Origin: Companilactobacillus crustorum JCM 15951
GTDB lineage: Bacteria > Bacillota > Bacilli > Lactobacillales > Lactobacillaceae
Direction: 5' to 3'
DNA: 48,990 nt
Assembly: GCF_001434585.1 (NCBI RefSeq)
Contig: NZ_AZDB01000016.1
Coordinates: forward strand, 1-48,990
The position numbers and the translations under genes are program-made. Shown here in pieces: positions 36,739 through 46,196 of this stretch (its first letter is position 1; each line of letters opens with the position of its first letter). Under the pieces are notes generated by a model. That model searched no databases and was not told where the DNA came from. It saw nothing but the letters and a program-made list of their open reading frames with translations.

Positions 36739-39468
36739 TTATTCTAGGCTAGGCGAACCAGCGGTATCTGTACTGCTGGAGACAGTATCGCCAGTTGAGC
36801 TAGAACCGCCGCCACTAGTTGTATCAGTTGTTTCTGTTTCAGAACTACTCTTACGACTTGAACCAGATCCTGAGCCAGTTCCAGTTTCAGAAGTTCCGTT
36901 TGAAGTTGTTGAATCAGTCAAATTAGTATTGGTACTTGAGGTTGAAGAAGCACTATTAGTAACGACTTCGGATGATTCATTGCTGTTAGTACTATTACTG
37001 AAACCAGAAGTTCTACCGCTGCCATTTTCATTAGCTAATTCAGAAGTGCTCTTGGAATTTTCACCCAATTGTTTAACCACTGCATAGCCATTGTCACGAC
37101 CGAAGTAATTATCCCAGAATAGTTTATAATTCTTAGATTTACCACCAATAGCAAAGTCGCTATAAGACATTTCACTAGGACTGCCTTTGTAATAAAGGGA
37201 ATTGGTTGTGTGTTGGTTAACCTTAGTAGTGATGCCGTTGTAACCAATTGAACCAGTAAGAGTACCAGTCTCTTTATCGACTTTATATGTTTTAACACCG
37301 GCAGGTTTAGTAAATGACTCACTAGTGTTAAAGACGCTCTTGTCTTCTTTATAGAGAGCATTGGCCATATTAGCCCAAAGTTCTTGGTTGATATCAGTAG
37401 AGTTGCTGGATAAGTTGTAATTATTACCGTAGAAATTATCATAACCGATCCAAGAAGCCAAAGTCATTCCTTGAGTACTACCGATAAACCAATTATCACG
37501 ATAATCATTTGAAGTACCAGTTTTACCGAAGAGGTTCTTAGTATTGAAGTTAGCTTCATATGATAAGGCTGAAGCAGTACCTTTAGTAACAACGCCGTGA
37601 AGCATGTTCTTGATGATATACGACGTTTGTTTAGTGAAGACGCGCTTCTTAGAACCTTTATGATGATAAATCGATTGTCCAGATGGATCAGTTACGTCAG
37701 TAACAACGTATGGATCAACGTGGACACCCTTATTAGCAAAGGTAGAGAAGGCACTGGCCTGTTCTAGAACGGTTACACCATTAGCTGTACCACCTAAAGT
37801 AATACCAAGTTGATGATATTCTTTATCGCTAAGATGAATTCCCATCTTCGACATATATTTCTTAGAACTGACACCATGTTGTTGAATATAATTATATAAA
37901 TTAACCGAAGGAATATTGTATGATTCTTCCAAGGTTTCACGAGCCGAAACAAAACGATTTTGAATTGTTTGTCCGTAATCAGTAGGTGAGTACTTATTAA
38001 AGCTAGTCTTGAAATCGGCCAGCATCGTTTGTGAACCAATTAAGCCATTTTCAATCGCTGGAGCAAAGGTAATCAAAGGTTTGATTGATGATCCAGGTGA
38101 TCTTTGAGTGTCAAAGGCATGATTTAATTGAGACTTCTTAAAGTTCAAACCACCGACAAAGGCTAAAACTTGACCAGATTTGTTGTCTAACAGTACAGAA
38201 CCGTTTTGAACTGGTTCAGAAACTTTAATTGCTTTACCTGTCGTAGGGTCAGTTGCATTGTCAGTATGGGTAGTTCCTAAATTAGCCTTAAATTGCTGAG
38301 CTTGTTGGTTCATAGCTACATAAAGATTCTTGTCGATTGTACTGTGAATCTTGTAGTTTTTATTGTGTAATTCTGTGTCAGCTTGAGTTTCATACTTCTC
38401 ATAGAGATTCTTGTCTTTTTTGACATCGCTATACTTAACGCCATCATTTTTAACTAAACGTTTGATTAAAATAGTTCTAGCTTGTTCAGTTAGAAGGTTG
38501 TAAATATAACCGTACTTAATCTTTTTATTGCTTTCTTTAGCAGGTTTAAGGAAATCACTCTTTAAATCAAAATTTCGTGCTTCATTATATTGCTTTTCAG
38601 TAATTTGGTTATCACGATACATTCTATATAAAACGATATCTTTACGCTTTAAACCAAGACTGATATTGTCTTTAAATTTACCGCGGGTACCATCTGAAGA
38701 GTAATCATACGGTGTATAAATTGAAGGACTTTGAGGCAAGCCGGCAATGAAGGCTGATTCAGCCAAATTTAAATCACTAGCATTTTTCCCAAACAAACCA
38801 GTTGCTGCAGCTTGGACACCTTGAATATTTTGACCTTTGTTGTTACGTCCAAAAGTCGCTGCATTCAAGTAATCCTCAAGAATTTCATCCTTAGTAAAGT
38901 ACTTGTCTACACGCATGGCTAAGAATATTTCAACGGCCTTACGTTTCCAAGTGGTTTCAGATGATAACATTTGCATCTTAACTGTCTGTTGCGTCAAAGT
39001 TGATCCACCAGTCTGTGCACCGATTCCGGTTACGTCAGAGATAATAGCTCTAAAAATTGACTTAGGGACGACACCCTTGTGACGATAAAAGTCGCTATCT
39101 TCAGTTGAAACGATTGCCTTTTTTAAATAGGGCGACATTTCAGATAGAGAGATTTTACTACCCTCAAGATCTTTTTGAAGATTTTCAACTTTAGACCCAT
39201 CAGCAAAATAGAGTGTTGCTGAATTGTTTACGTCTTGTAGTTGCGTCTTCATTTCGTGCTTAGTGGGGACATCTACCTGACTTGTTAGAGCTGATACATA
39301 ACCTGTCCCAAGGCCGATTGCCAAACTCAAAAGAATCAATAACCCCACAATAGAGTAAAGAATGATTCTGCGAATAACTTCAATCGTTAGATTAGCTTTA
39401 TTAGCAAAATCAGACCAGCTCTTAATACTTTTGAAGCTGTTGACTATGCTATTCCATAAATTTTTCAC
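36739..39468 (-). CDS. pbp2A: Class A penicillin-binding protein (PBP2A-like)
   Basis: A bifunctional peptidoglycan glycosyltransferase/transpeptidase at the outer membrane face. After a cytoplasmic start and one membrane anchor (IILYSIVGLLILLSLAIGLG, about residues 35-55), the GT51 domain has EDSDFYRHKGV and GGSTLTQQTVKM. The transpeptidase domain has SSIK with the nucleophile near residue 460, SYN, and KTGTS near 647. The last 90 or so residues are a Ser/Thr/Gly-rich low-complexity tail, probably spanning the wall. The total of 909 residues is long mainly because of that tail. Confidence 0.93.
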   Translation of the reverse strand: MKNLWNSIVNSFKSIKSWSDFANKANLTIEVIRRIILYSIVGLLILLSLAIGLGTGYVSALTSQVDVPTKHEMKTQLQDVNNSATLYFADGSKVENLQKDLEGSKISLSEMSPYLKKAIVSTEDSDFYRHKGVVPKSIFRAIISDVTGIGAQTGGSTLTQQTVKMQMLSSETTWKRKAVEIFLAMRVDKYFTKDEILEDYLNAATFGRNNKGQNIQGVQAAATGLFGKNASDLNLAESAFIAGLPQSPSIYTPYDYSSDGTRGKFKDNISLGLKRKDIVLYRMYRDNQITEKQYNEARNFDLKSDFLKPAKESNKKIKYGYIYNLLTEQARTILIKRLVKNDGVKYSDVKKDKNLYEKYETQADTELHNKNYKIHSTIDKNLYVAMNQQAQQFKANLGTTHTDNATDPTTGKAIKVSEPVQNGSVLLDNKSGQVLAFVGGLNFKKSQLNHAFDTQRSPGSSIKPLITFAPAIENGLIGSQTMLADFKTSFNKYSPTDYGQTIQNRFVSARETLEESYNIPSVNLYNYIQQHGVSSKKYMSKMGIHLSDKEYHQLGITLGGTANGVTVLEQASAFSTFANKGVHVDPYVVTDVTDPSGQSIYHHKGSKKRVFTKQTSYIIKNMLHGVVTKGTASALSYEANFNTKNLFGKTGTSNDYRDNWFIGSTQGMTLASWIGYDNFYGNNYNLSSNSTDINQELWANMANALYKEDKSVFNTSESFTKPAGVKTYKVDKETGTLTGSIGYNGITTKVNQHTTNSLYYKGSPSEMSYSDFAIGGKSKNYKLFWDNYFGRDNGYAVVKQLGENSKSTSELANENGSGRTSGFSNSTNSNESSEVVTNSASSTSSTNTNLTDSTTSNGTSETGTGSGSGSSRKSSSETETTDTTSGGGSSSTGDTVSSSTDTAGSPSLE

Positions 39469-39540
39469 TTTTAAATAAGCTCCCTTAAAAAGTTACATAC
39501 CGTAATTATATAATAAAATCGATTTATAAGTGTAAAAACA

Positions 39541-39578
39541 AAAAAAGTTCTGTAGAAAAGAACCTCTACAGAACTTTT
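39541..39578. terminator. Terminator downstream of pepV
   Basis: AGTTCTGTAG and CTACAGAACT form a perfect stem, flanked by A-run and T-run tracts. It serves pepV (minus strand) and isolates it from the PBP gene. Confidence 0.88.
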
Positions 39579-39585
39579 TAATTCA

Positions 39586-40977
39586 TTACTTAATCAAGCG
39601 GTAAATGGCGTCTGCGTAGATAGCAGTCGACTTTAATAATTTATCAATATTAATATATTCATTAGGTTGATGCATGACATTTTCATCGCCAGGGAACATA
39701 GCACCGTAGGCAATACCGTGTTTCAGAATACGACCGTAAGTACCACCACCAACGGTAAATGGTTCTGTATCATCCCCCGTATGGTCGCGATAAGCGCCAA
39801 CTAAAGCCTGGACCAAAGGATCATTGACAGAGACAAAGTGTGGCAATTGATTATGTCCTTCAATTACGGCAGAAACATTTTCAGGTAATGCTTGATTTAT
39901 TTTAGTAGTTAAACTATTGCCATCATCACCCTTAGGATAACGGATGTTTAATAGAATATTAGCCTGAGCATCGTCATATTCGTACATATTAGGTGAAACG
40001 GTTAAGGAGCCCATTACATCATCTTTATTGGCGATACTTAAGTTTTTACCAGCAAAGTCTAAATGAAGTTTATCGGCAATGAATGAGAAGTAAAGTGCTT
40101 CACTGTCATTCAAATTGATTAAGAACTTAGCAAGGTAAGTTGCAGCATTGATACCATTGAATGGCTCCATAGCATGAGCACCTTTACCGATAATTTGTAC
40201 ATCAGCAATATCATCATTAATAGTAATGCTACCTTGAACTTCTTTATTATCTGCTAGAAAATCATTTAATTTAGCCTTTAGGTCTTCAGCTTCAACTTTT
40301 GTCAAATCAATTTTTACATCAGCATTTTGAGGGACCATGTTTGGTCGAATACCAGCGTTAAATTGTTTGATTAAACCAATCGTAGGTGCAGGGAAGTTAA
40401 CTTTGAAGGAAACAATTCCCTTTTCGCCGTTGATAGCAGGAAATTCTGCATCTGGAGAGAAACCAGTTTCGGGTAATTGTTCTTTTTCCATATAATGATT
40501 GATACCAACCCATTCGCTCTCTTCATCAGTACCCAAAATAAGCTGTACGCTCTTTTTAGTAGGCAAATTCAATTCTTTGATAATTTTCATGGCATAATAA
40601 GCAGCCAAACCAGGGCCTTTATCATCAGAGGCACCACGAGCATAAAAATTACCATCTTTGATTACAGGTTCAAATGGATTAGTCTTCCAACCTGGACCTT
40701 CTGGAACGACATCAACGTGTGAAAGAATAGCAATAGCGTCATCGCTATCACCGAGTTCAATTCTTCCGGCTAAATTGTCGACATTCTTAGTTTTGAAACC
40801 ATCACGGTCTGCAAAGTGTAAAAAAGTTTGTAAAGCTTTTGCTGGTCCAGGACCTAGTGGAAAATCGCTAGTCTTGTGTTCTGTATCTCTAGAACTATCA
40901 ATACTTACTAATTCAGAAAGATCGTTAATCAATTCATCTGAACGATGTGAAACTTCTTTTTCCCAATCTATAGACAT
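39586..40977 (-). CDS. pepV: Dipeptidase PepV (M20 family)
   Basis: PepV hydrolyses a broad set of dipeptides, including beta-Ala-X, using two zinc ions. Ligand and catalytic motifs are ILSHVDVVPEG, FYARGASDDKGP, GTDEESEWVG, FPAINGEKG and, near the C-terminus, TVGGGTYGR and MHQPNEYI. The length (463 aa) matches lactobacillus PepV. GGAGG precedes the ATG on the minus strand. Confidence 0.95.
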   Translation of the reverse strand: MSIDWEKEVSHRSDELINDLSELVSIDSSRDTEHKTSDFPLGPGPAKALQTFLHFADRDGFKTKNVDNLAGRIELGDSDDAIAILSHVDVVPEGPGWKTNPFEPVIKDGNFYARGASDDKGPGLAAYYAMKIIKELNLPTKKSVQLILGTDEESEWVGINHYMEKEQLPETGFSPDAEFPAINGEKGIVSFKVNFPAPTIGLIKQFNAGIRPNMVPQNADVKIDLTKVEAEDLKAKLNDFLADNKEVQGSITINDDIADVQIIGKGAHAMEPFNGINAATYLAKFLINLNDSEALYFSFIADKLHLDFAGKNLSIANKDDVMGSLTVSPNMYEYDDAQANILLNIRYPKGDDGNSLTTKINQALPENVSAVIEGHNQLPHFVSVNDPLVQALVGAYRDHTGDDTEPFTVGGGTYGRILKHGIAYGAMFPGDENVMHQPNEYINIDKLLKSTAIYADAIYRLIK

Positions 40978-41043
40978 ATATCTTTGACCTCCACATGAAG
41001 TTTTTTATATTTTACCAAACGTTGGCTCTAAAGGCTAATCGAG

Positions 41044-42474
41044 CTATATTTTATTTATGGAATCGTTGTCATTAGTTAAGGAAAAATCAACATAGAAATT
41101 GTTGAAATCCTTGATTAAATCAGCATTTTTGATTGTTTGGTCAGTACTTGGTTTAATAATTGCTAAATTTTGCAATAAATCAATATTCTTTATTCTTTGA
41201 CCACGAGGTAAATTGTAATAACTTTGTTCAGATTCATTGCCTAAATAATTATTAGGATTCAATTGAATTAAAACGTTGTGGGCATTAACCCAACCATTTT
41301 TTAATTTTAGCCAAGTTTGCGTACCGATTTTTTGAATTGTGATAATTCTCTCAGAATGGTTGGTCTCTAAACGATTACAAATGGAGTTTGAATCATTGGG
41401 ATCAGCGTATAAAAAGTTATTAGGCTGTTGACCACGGTAGATGACTTTTGCTCCAAAATATGGACGTAGATCTCGAAGCGAGAATTCAGAATTGAAACCA
41501 GTTGCGTTGGCAAATTCATTTTCACCTAATTGAACGTATTTTTCACCATTAAATTTAATAATATTAGTAATATGATAGCCACCAAGGGGCTCTACATATT
41601 TGTCTGTTTTAATGAGCCGATAGGGATTTTCGTAAATTGGTTCCTTTTGACTACTCATATAATAAACGTTTTGATTCAAGGCTTCGCTTTTAGATTGATC
41701 CTTTAGTTCTCGATATTCGTTACCAGTTGCGGGATAATTAGTAACGACCCCATCAATTGGCATATTAATTAAAGTATTCCATTTCTTGGGACTTTCATTC
41801 ATTTCGTCCCAGACATAAACTTTTTTGCCCATAAAATGCATAGTGTCGATTATCTGAGGCGTAACAATATTGGATGAAAGGTTAACGCCATTTACATATT
41901 GCAAGATATCAAAATTAATTTGTTTAGTAGTTCCGGCAATAAAAATTCGTGGGATGTCAGGCATTAGTTGTGCCTCATTTTCCAAACTTTTGACGGAGAA
42001 CGAATGAAACATGACACGATTTTGCATTCCATATTCGTCAACAACTTGTTTTAACAAGGCCTCCATATTTTGCGGATTGCCTTTTTTAGTCTTTTTAGTT
42101 TCAATGAGGAACTTAGCTTTGGGGTTATTTTTGTAATGCTCAAAGATTTGGTTCAAACTATGAATTGATTCACCGTTTTTTTGCCGTAGTTGAGCTAAAT
42201 CAGAAAAATTATGTTCTGAAACAATTTCAGAAGTACCAGTTACTCTTTGCAAGTCACGGTCATGAGAAACGACCAGAACATTGTCTTTAGATACGTGAAG
42301 GTCTAGTTCGACGTAATCAGCACCCTCGGAGAAAGCTTTGTCAAAACTTTCAAAGGTTTCTTCAGGGGCGTTGATAGGATCGCCACGATGACCGATTACA
42401 GTAAAGCCAGAGGCAAAAATAAATAAAAATAAAGCTAGTGAAATTTTGAAAATATTGAAACTTTTTGAAATCAT
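41044..42474 (-). CDS. Secreted glycerophosphodiester phosphodiesterase with C-terminal wall-associated region
   Basis: The N-terminus carries a hydrophobic export/anchor segment (ISLALFLFIFASGFTVIG). The GDPD TIM barrel follows directly with VIGHRGDPINAPEETFESF, YVELDLHVSKD, VVSHDRDL and FLIETKK, covering the general-acid histidines and metal acidic residues. The domain ends near residue 250 (IDGVVTNYP). The remaining 220 residues contain repeated GYHITNIIKFNGEKYVQL-like and TWLKLKNGWVNA segments, like SH3/GW-type wall-binding repeats. It may cleave glycerophosphodiesters or act on lipoteichoic acid. It is divergent from the following cluster. Confidence 0.88.
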   Translation of the reverse strand: MISKSFNIFKISLALFLFIFASGFTVIGHRGDPINAPEETFESFDKAFSEGADYVELDLHVSKDNVLVVSHDRDLQRVTGTSEIVSEHNFSDLAQLRQKNGESIHSLNQIFEHYKNNPKAKFLIETKKTKKGNPQNMEALLKQVVDEYGMQNRVMFHSFSVKSLENEAQLMPDIPRIFIAGTTKQINFDILQYVNGVNLSSNIVTPQIIDTMHFMGKKVYVWDEMNESPKKWNTLINMPIDGVVTNYPATGNEYRELKDQSKSEALNQNVYYMSSQKEPIYENPYRLIKTDKYVEPLGGYHITNIIKFNGEKYVQLGENEFANATGFNSEFSLRDLRPYFGAKVIYRGQQPNNFLYADPNDSNSICNRLETNHSERIITIQKIGTQTWLKLKNGWVNAHNVLIQLNPNNYLGNESEQSYYNLPRGQRIKNIDLLQNLAIIKPSTDQTIKNADLIKDFNNFYVDFSLTNDNDSINKI

Positions 42475-42541
42475 AATTAACTCCCTAACTTTTTAGATAT
42501 TATATACTTAAAGTAAGTAGTAAAATGCGAGGTATTTAGAT

Positions 42542-42877
42542 ATGAGCGACGAGAAACAAACATTAGATATGATTGAACAGATTACCCGTAACGATGGTAC
42601 AAAATATTACGAGATGGCCAACATCGTTATGAATGGTAGAGCTGAAAAAGCTGCTGAATTGGGATTGATTAAGGAAGTAAGAATACTAAAGCTTAATATT
42701 CCGCATTCTTCAGCAGTGGGCGTTTATGAAGATTACGTCAATCAAAATTATACAGTTCCACCAATGAATTTAACAGAATGGGTTGAATATAAGAAACCAG
42801 AAGGCAAGGTTCGTGATGCCTTCAATGAAATATTAAAGGCCAATCGAATAATTTCAAAGGAAGATAAAGAAGAATAA
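42542..42877 (+). CDS. Conserved hypothetical protein upstream of metallophosphatases
   Basis: A 111-aa soluble, mixed-charge protein with no signal peptide or membrane segment; recognisable stretches are TRNDGTKYYEMANIVMNGRAEKAAELGL and PPMNLTEWVEYKKPEGKVRDAF. I do not know its function. Its TAA shares one base with the ATG of the next gene, so it is translationally coupled to the phosphoesterase. No Shine-Dalgarno better than GAGG about ten bases upstream was found. Confidence 0.75.
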   Translation: MSDEKQTLDMIEQITRNDGTKYYEMANIVMNGRAEKAAELGLIKEVRILKLNIPHSSAVGVYEDYVNQNYTVPPMNLTEWVEYKKPEGKVRDAFNEILKANRIISKEDKEE

Positions 42878-43488
42878 TGAATTATTTTATTTCTGATACA
42901 CATTTCTTTCATTATCAATTATTAGAACCAAATGATTTTGCTCCAAGATATTTTGACAACGTCGACGATATGAACCAAGCAATGATTGACGCTTGGAATG
43001 ATCGAGTTGACGAAAATGATCGAGTTTATCATTTAGGCGATATTTCTATGCGTCCACAGAATACACCAACAGATGAAGAGTCTTATGATATGTTAAGACA
43101 ACTTAACGGACATATTACTTTGATCAAGGGCAATCATGATTATCGGTCACTTTTCAAATTCGTTAATAAACATAATGAAACTATGAATGATGGTAAACCT
43201 CGTTTTGAATTCGAGGACGTGGGAGCTTTATTGAAGTTCGATCACCATCAATTTTACTGCACCCATTATCCAATGCTATTGGGTAAGGTTGATAAGATTA
43301 TCAATCTTCATGGTCACATTCATCATTATTCTGTACCAATTCCAGAAAATATCAATGTTGGAGTTGATGCTCCTGAAAGAGACTATTTATCAGAGGATTT
43401 GCCTTGGGGTTCTCCATTACGAGGCGAGGAGATTTTAGAGATGTACGATAAGAAGAAACAAGACCTAGCTAAAATGCAAAGAAAGTAG
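42877..43488 (+). CDS. Calcineurin-like phosphoesterase
   Basis: A 203-aa metallophosphoesterase with all ligand motifs: ISDTHFFH (D-x-H), HLGDIS (GD), LIKGNHDYR (GNHD), CTHYPM (H) and NLHGHIHHYS (GHxH). The compact size fits the YfcE/MJ0936-type phosphodiesterases. The substrate is unknown. The start codon overlaps the previous stop codon by one base, and the second phosphatase gene starts six bases after this one. Confidence 0.88.
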   Translation: MNYFISDTHFFHYQLLEPNDFAPRYFDNVDDMNQAMIDAWNDRVDENDRVYHLGDISMRPQNTPTDEESYDMLRQLNGHITLIKGNHDYRSLFKFVNKHNETMNDGKPRFEFEDVGALLKFDHHQFYCTHYPMLLGKVDKIINLHGHIHHYSVPIPENINVGVDAPERDYLSEDLPWGSPLRGEEILEMYDKKKQDLAKMQRK

Positions 43489-43494
43489 GATATT

Positions 43495-44862
43495 ATGGAA
43501 AAAATTCAAATAGTTCATACTAACGATTTACATTCGCATTTTGAAAATTTTCCGCGTGTCAAAAAATTCATTGAACAATCTCGAAAAAATAGTACGGCTG
43601 ATGATTTTTATTTGTTTGATCTAGGGGATGCGATGGATCGAGCTCATCCTTTAACTGAGGCGACTGATGGTCAAGCTAACATTGAGTGGATGAATCCGTT
43701 GCATTATGATGCGGCTACAATTGGAAACAATGAAGGTTTAGGAAATAGTCATGAAATTTTGGAACATCTTTATGATCACGCTAACTTTCCAGTTATTTTA
43801 GATAATCTGTACGAAAAAAATTCAACTGAATTAGCAAAGTTTGCTCAGCCTTATAAGATTATAAAAACAAGTCAAGCTACGACAATTGGTGTGATTGGGT
43901 TGACGGCTCCATATATTTTGACTTATCCCTTGCTAGATTGGGATATTAAGCTGGTTCAAGATATGCTGCCAAAAGCTTTAAAACAAGTTAAAAACTGTGA
44001 TGTAATTGTTTTGCTATCACACTTAGGTGTTTCAATGGATCGTTTAATTGCAAGTAAGCATCCTGAAATTGATGTCATTATTGGATCTCATTCGCATCAT
44101 CTTTTCCCTAAAGGAGAAGTGGATAATAATGTATTATTAGCAGCGGCTGGTAAATATGGTCAACATATTGGAACTATTAATTTACAGTTAGACGATCATA
44201 AAAATATTGTTGCTAAATCGGCTTTTACAGTCAAAACAGAAGATCTACCAACGTTAGCTAATGATGAGGCTTGGATAAGAGGGCAATTTGATAAGGGAGA
44301 AAAACTACTCGATCAAAAGCAAGTTGCCAAATTGCCGGAGACATTGAGCAACGATTATAAAGCCGAACATTCGATTATTGGGGAAGCTCTAACCGCAGTT
44401 CAAGATTTTACCAAGTCCGATGTAGCTGTATTGAGTTCAGGCTTATTCTTAGATGACTTACCTGCTGGAATTGTGACTGAAAAAAATCTTCATGATGTAA
44501 TGCCCCATGCAATCCATGTAATGAAAACTACGATGACGGGCGATAATGTTTGGCCGTTAATTATGGAAATGGAAAAGAATCGACTCTTTTTACGTAATCA
44601 TATGCAAAAAGGAATGGGTTTTCGTGGTAAGATATTTGGCGAACTGGTTTATCGAGGTATTGAAATTGATAAGAAACGCAATGTCTATATAAACGGTAAA
44701 GAATTGCAAAAGAATCGCGAATATACTTTAGCTTTATTAGATCATTATTTGTTTGTACCGTATTTCCCTTCTATTGAAATAGTTGGTCAAAACGAAATTA
44801 TGTATCCTAAGTTTTTAAGAAGTGTGTTCGGTGACTATTTAAGTAAAAAATATCCAATTTGA
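43495..44862 (+). CDS. yunD: Bifunctional metallophosphatase / 5'-nucleotidase family protein (YunD-like)
   Basis: A 455-aa cytoplasmic UshA-like protein with no signal peptide. The metallophosphatase domain has VHTNDLHSHFENF, LFDLGDAMDR, TIGNNEGL (Asn in place of the usual His, as in YunD), LSHLGVSMD and GSHSHHLF. The C-terminal 5'-nucleotidase domain covers about 275-455, with AVLSSGLFLDDLPAG and LLDHYLF. The substrate is likely a nucleotide or other small phosphoester. The yunD-yutD-HAD order is shared by many Firmicutes. Confidence 0.9.
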   Translation: MEKIQIVHTNDLHSHFENFPRVKKFIEQSRKNSTADDFYLFDLGDAMDRAHPLTEATDGQANIEWMNPLHYDAATIGNNEGLGNSHEILEHLYDHANFPVILDNLYEKNSTELAKFAQPYKIIKTSQATTIGVIGLTAPYILTYPLLDWDIKLVQDMLPKALKQVKNCDVIVLLSHLGVSMDRLIASKHPEIDVIIGSHSHHLFPKGEVDNNVLLAAAGKYGQHIGTINLQLDDHKNIVAKSAFTVKTEDLPTLANDEAWIRGQFDKGEKLLDQKQVAKLPETLSNDYKAEHSIIGEALTAVQDFTKSDVAVLSSGLFLDDLPAGIVTEKNLHDVMPHAIHVMKTTMTGDNVWPLIMEMEKNRLFLRNHMQKGMGFRGKIFGELVYRGIEIDKKRNVYINGKELQKNREYTLALLDHYLFVPYFPSIEIVGQNEIMYPKFLRSVFGDYLSKKYPI

Positions 44863-44871
44863 GGTGATTAC

Positions 44872-45423
44872 TTGCAGGATGTTGAAGATAAGACAGCAGT
44901 CGTAAAGGTAGCTGATGTAATTAAGTTAGCTGATAATTTAATTACTATTAATAAAACACAATATAGAATTGTGGAAGATCACGACGGTGGTTTTAGCGAA
45001 GAACGGATTGAAGAACGTTACAATGATGTTTTAGATAAATATGATTATATTGTTGGCGATTGGGGATACGACCAATTGCGCTTTAAGGGCTTTTATGAGG
45101 ACAATCGTAAGGAAAGTACTCTAGATAATCGAATTTCCCATTTGGAAGATTACTTATTAGAGTATTGCAACTTTGGATGTGCTTATTTTGTTTTGGAAAA
45201 AGTTAAAAAGGCTCCTTTGAAGAGTGGACATCATCGAACTAACCATCGCTTTAGAACGCGCAACAATCATGTTAAACCCGGCAATAAGACTAAAACGGGT
45301 GCTAAAACACATAAGAACAATAATAATCAACACAAAAAAAATAGGCTTTCCAAGCGTCATAATACAAAAACGACCGCAAAGAAAACTTTTAAAATTAGAA
45401 AAATAGGTGAAAAGAATAAATGA
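44872..45423 (+). CDS. yutD: YutD family protein with basic C-terminal tail
   Basis: The first 115 residues match YutD: INKTQYRIVEDHDGGFSEERIEERYNDVLDKYDYIVGDWGYDQLRFKGFY, and EDYLLEYCNFGCAYFVLEK. The last 65 residues (about 120-183) are a Lys/Arg/Asn/His-rich low-complexity tail, which suggests nucleic-acid or ribosome contact. GAGGTG precedes the TTG start at 44872. The stop overlaps the next ATG by four bases. The function is unknown. Confidence 0.88.
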   Translation: MQDVEDKTAVVKVADVIKLADNLITINKTQYRIVEDHDGGFSEERIEERYNDVLDKYDYIVGDWGYDQLRFKGFYEDNRKESTLDNRISHLEDYLLEYCNFGCAYFVLEKVKKAPLKSGHHRTNHRFRTRNNHVKPGNKTKTGAKTHKNNNNQHKKNRLSKRHNTKTTAKKTFKIRKIGEKNK

Positions 45424-46196
45424 AGTATCAAACATATTTAATTGATTTAGATGGAACAATGTATCGAGGCAAGGATAAGATTCCTGAAGCTAAGATTTTT
45501 ATTGATAATTTAAAGGATGCAGGAGTCGATTATTATTTTTTGACAAATAATACAACCAAAACGCCCCAACAAGTAGCTGACAATTTAAACAATAATCATC
45601 AAATCACTGCGTCAGCTCAACAAGTTGTGACTCCTTCTCTTGCTACAGCTGCATATATTGAGAATATGTTTGAAGATGACCTTGAGAATCATTCAGCATA
45701 CGTAATCGGCGAATATGGATTGAAAAGTGCCGTTTTTGGTACTGGCATTAAGTTAAATGAAGTAGATCCTGATGTTGTTATTGTAGGCTTGGATTATGAT
45801 GTGACGTATCACAAATTTGAATTAGCTACATTAGCTATTAAACGTGGAGCTTTCTTTATTGGAACTAATGCAGATACAAACTTGCCTAATGAAAGAGGTT
45901 TGGTTCCTGGGGCTGGCTCAGTGATTTCACTGGTAGAGACATCAACTCAACAAAGTGCTCATTATATTGGTAAACCAGAACGTGACATTATTGATTTTGC
46001 GGCCAAAGCTAAAGGCTTTGATCCTAAATCTGCCGTTATGGTAGGAGATAACTACAATACTGATATTAAAGCTGGAATCAATGCCGATGTAGATACATTA
46101 TGGGTTAATACTGGTGTAAGTACGCATGAAGATATTGATAATGCCCCTATTAAGCCAACTCACCAAGTAGAAAGTCTGGATCAATGGGATGTCTAA
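45420..46196 (+). CDS. HAD-IIA family sugar/nucleotide phosphatase (NagD-like, TIGR01457)
   Basis: A 258-aa haloacid dehalogenase-type phosphatase with motif I YLIDLDGTMYRG, motif II FLTNNTTKT, the C2 cap, motif III GKPERDII and motif IV MVGDNYNTDIKAG. The length suits the TIGR01457 subfamily. The substrate is unknown; related enzymes act on sugar phosphates and nucleotides. Its ATG overlaps the yutD stop codon and its end overlaps the next gene by eight bases, so the run is translationally coupled. Confidence 0.92.
   Translation: MKYQTYLIDLDGTMYRGKDKIPEAKIFIDNLKDAGVDYYFLTNNTTKTPQQVADNLNNNHQITASAQQVVTPSLATAAYIENMFEDDLENHSAYVIGEYGLKSAVFGTGIKLNEVDPDVVIVGLDYDVTYHKFELATLAIKRGAFFIGTNADTNLPNERGLVPGAGSVISLVETSTQQSAHYIGKPERDIIDFAAKAKGFDPKSAVMVGDNYNTDIKAGINADVDTLWVNTGVSTHEDIDNAPIKPTHQVESLDQWDV

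Noticed and set aside
37035-37442. 135-codon frame inside the PBP gene in another frame
   Set aside because: It lies within conserved PBP coding sequence; its composition reflects the overlapping frame.
45157-45459. 100-codon minus-strand frame over the yutD tail
   Set aside because: It is antisense to the lysine-rich tail, giving an artificial hydrophobic protein; no ribosome-binding site.
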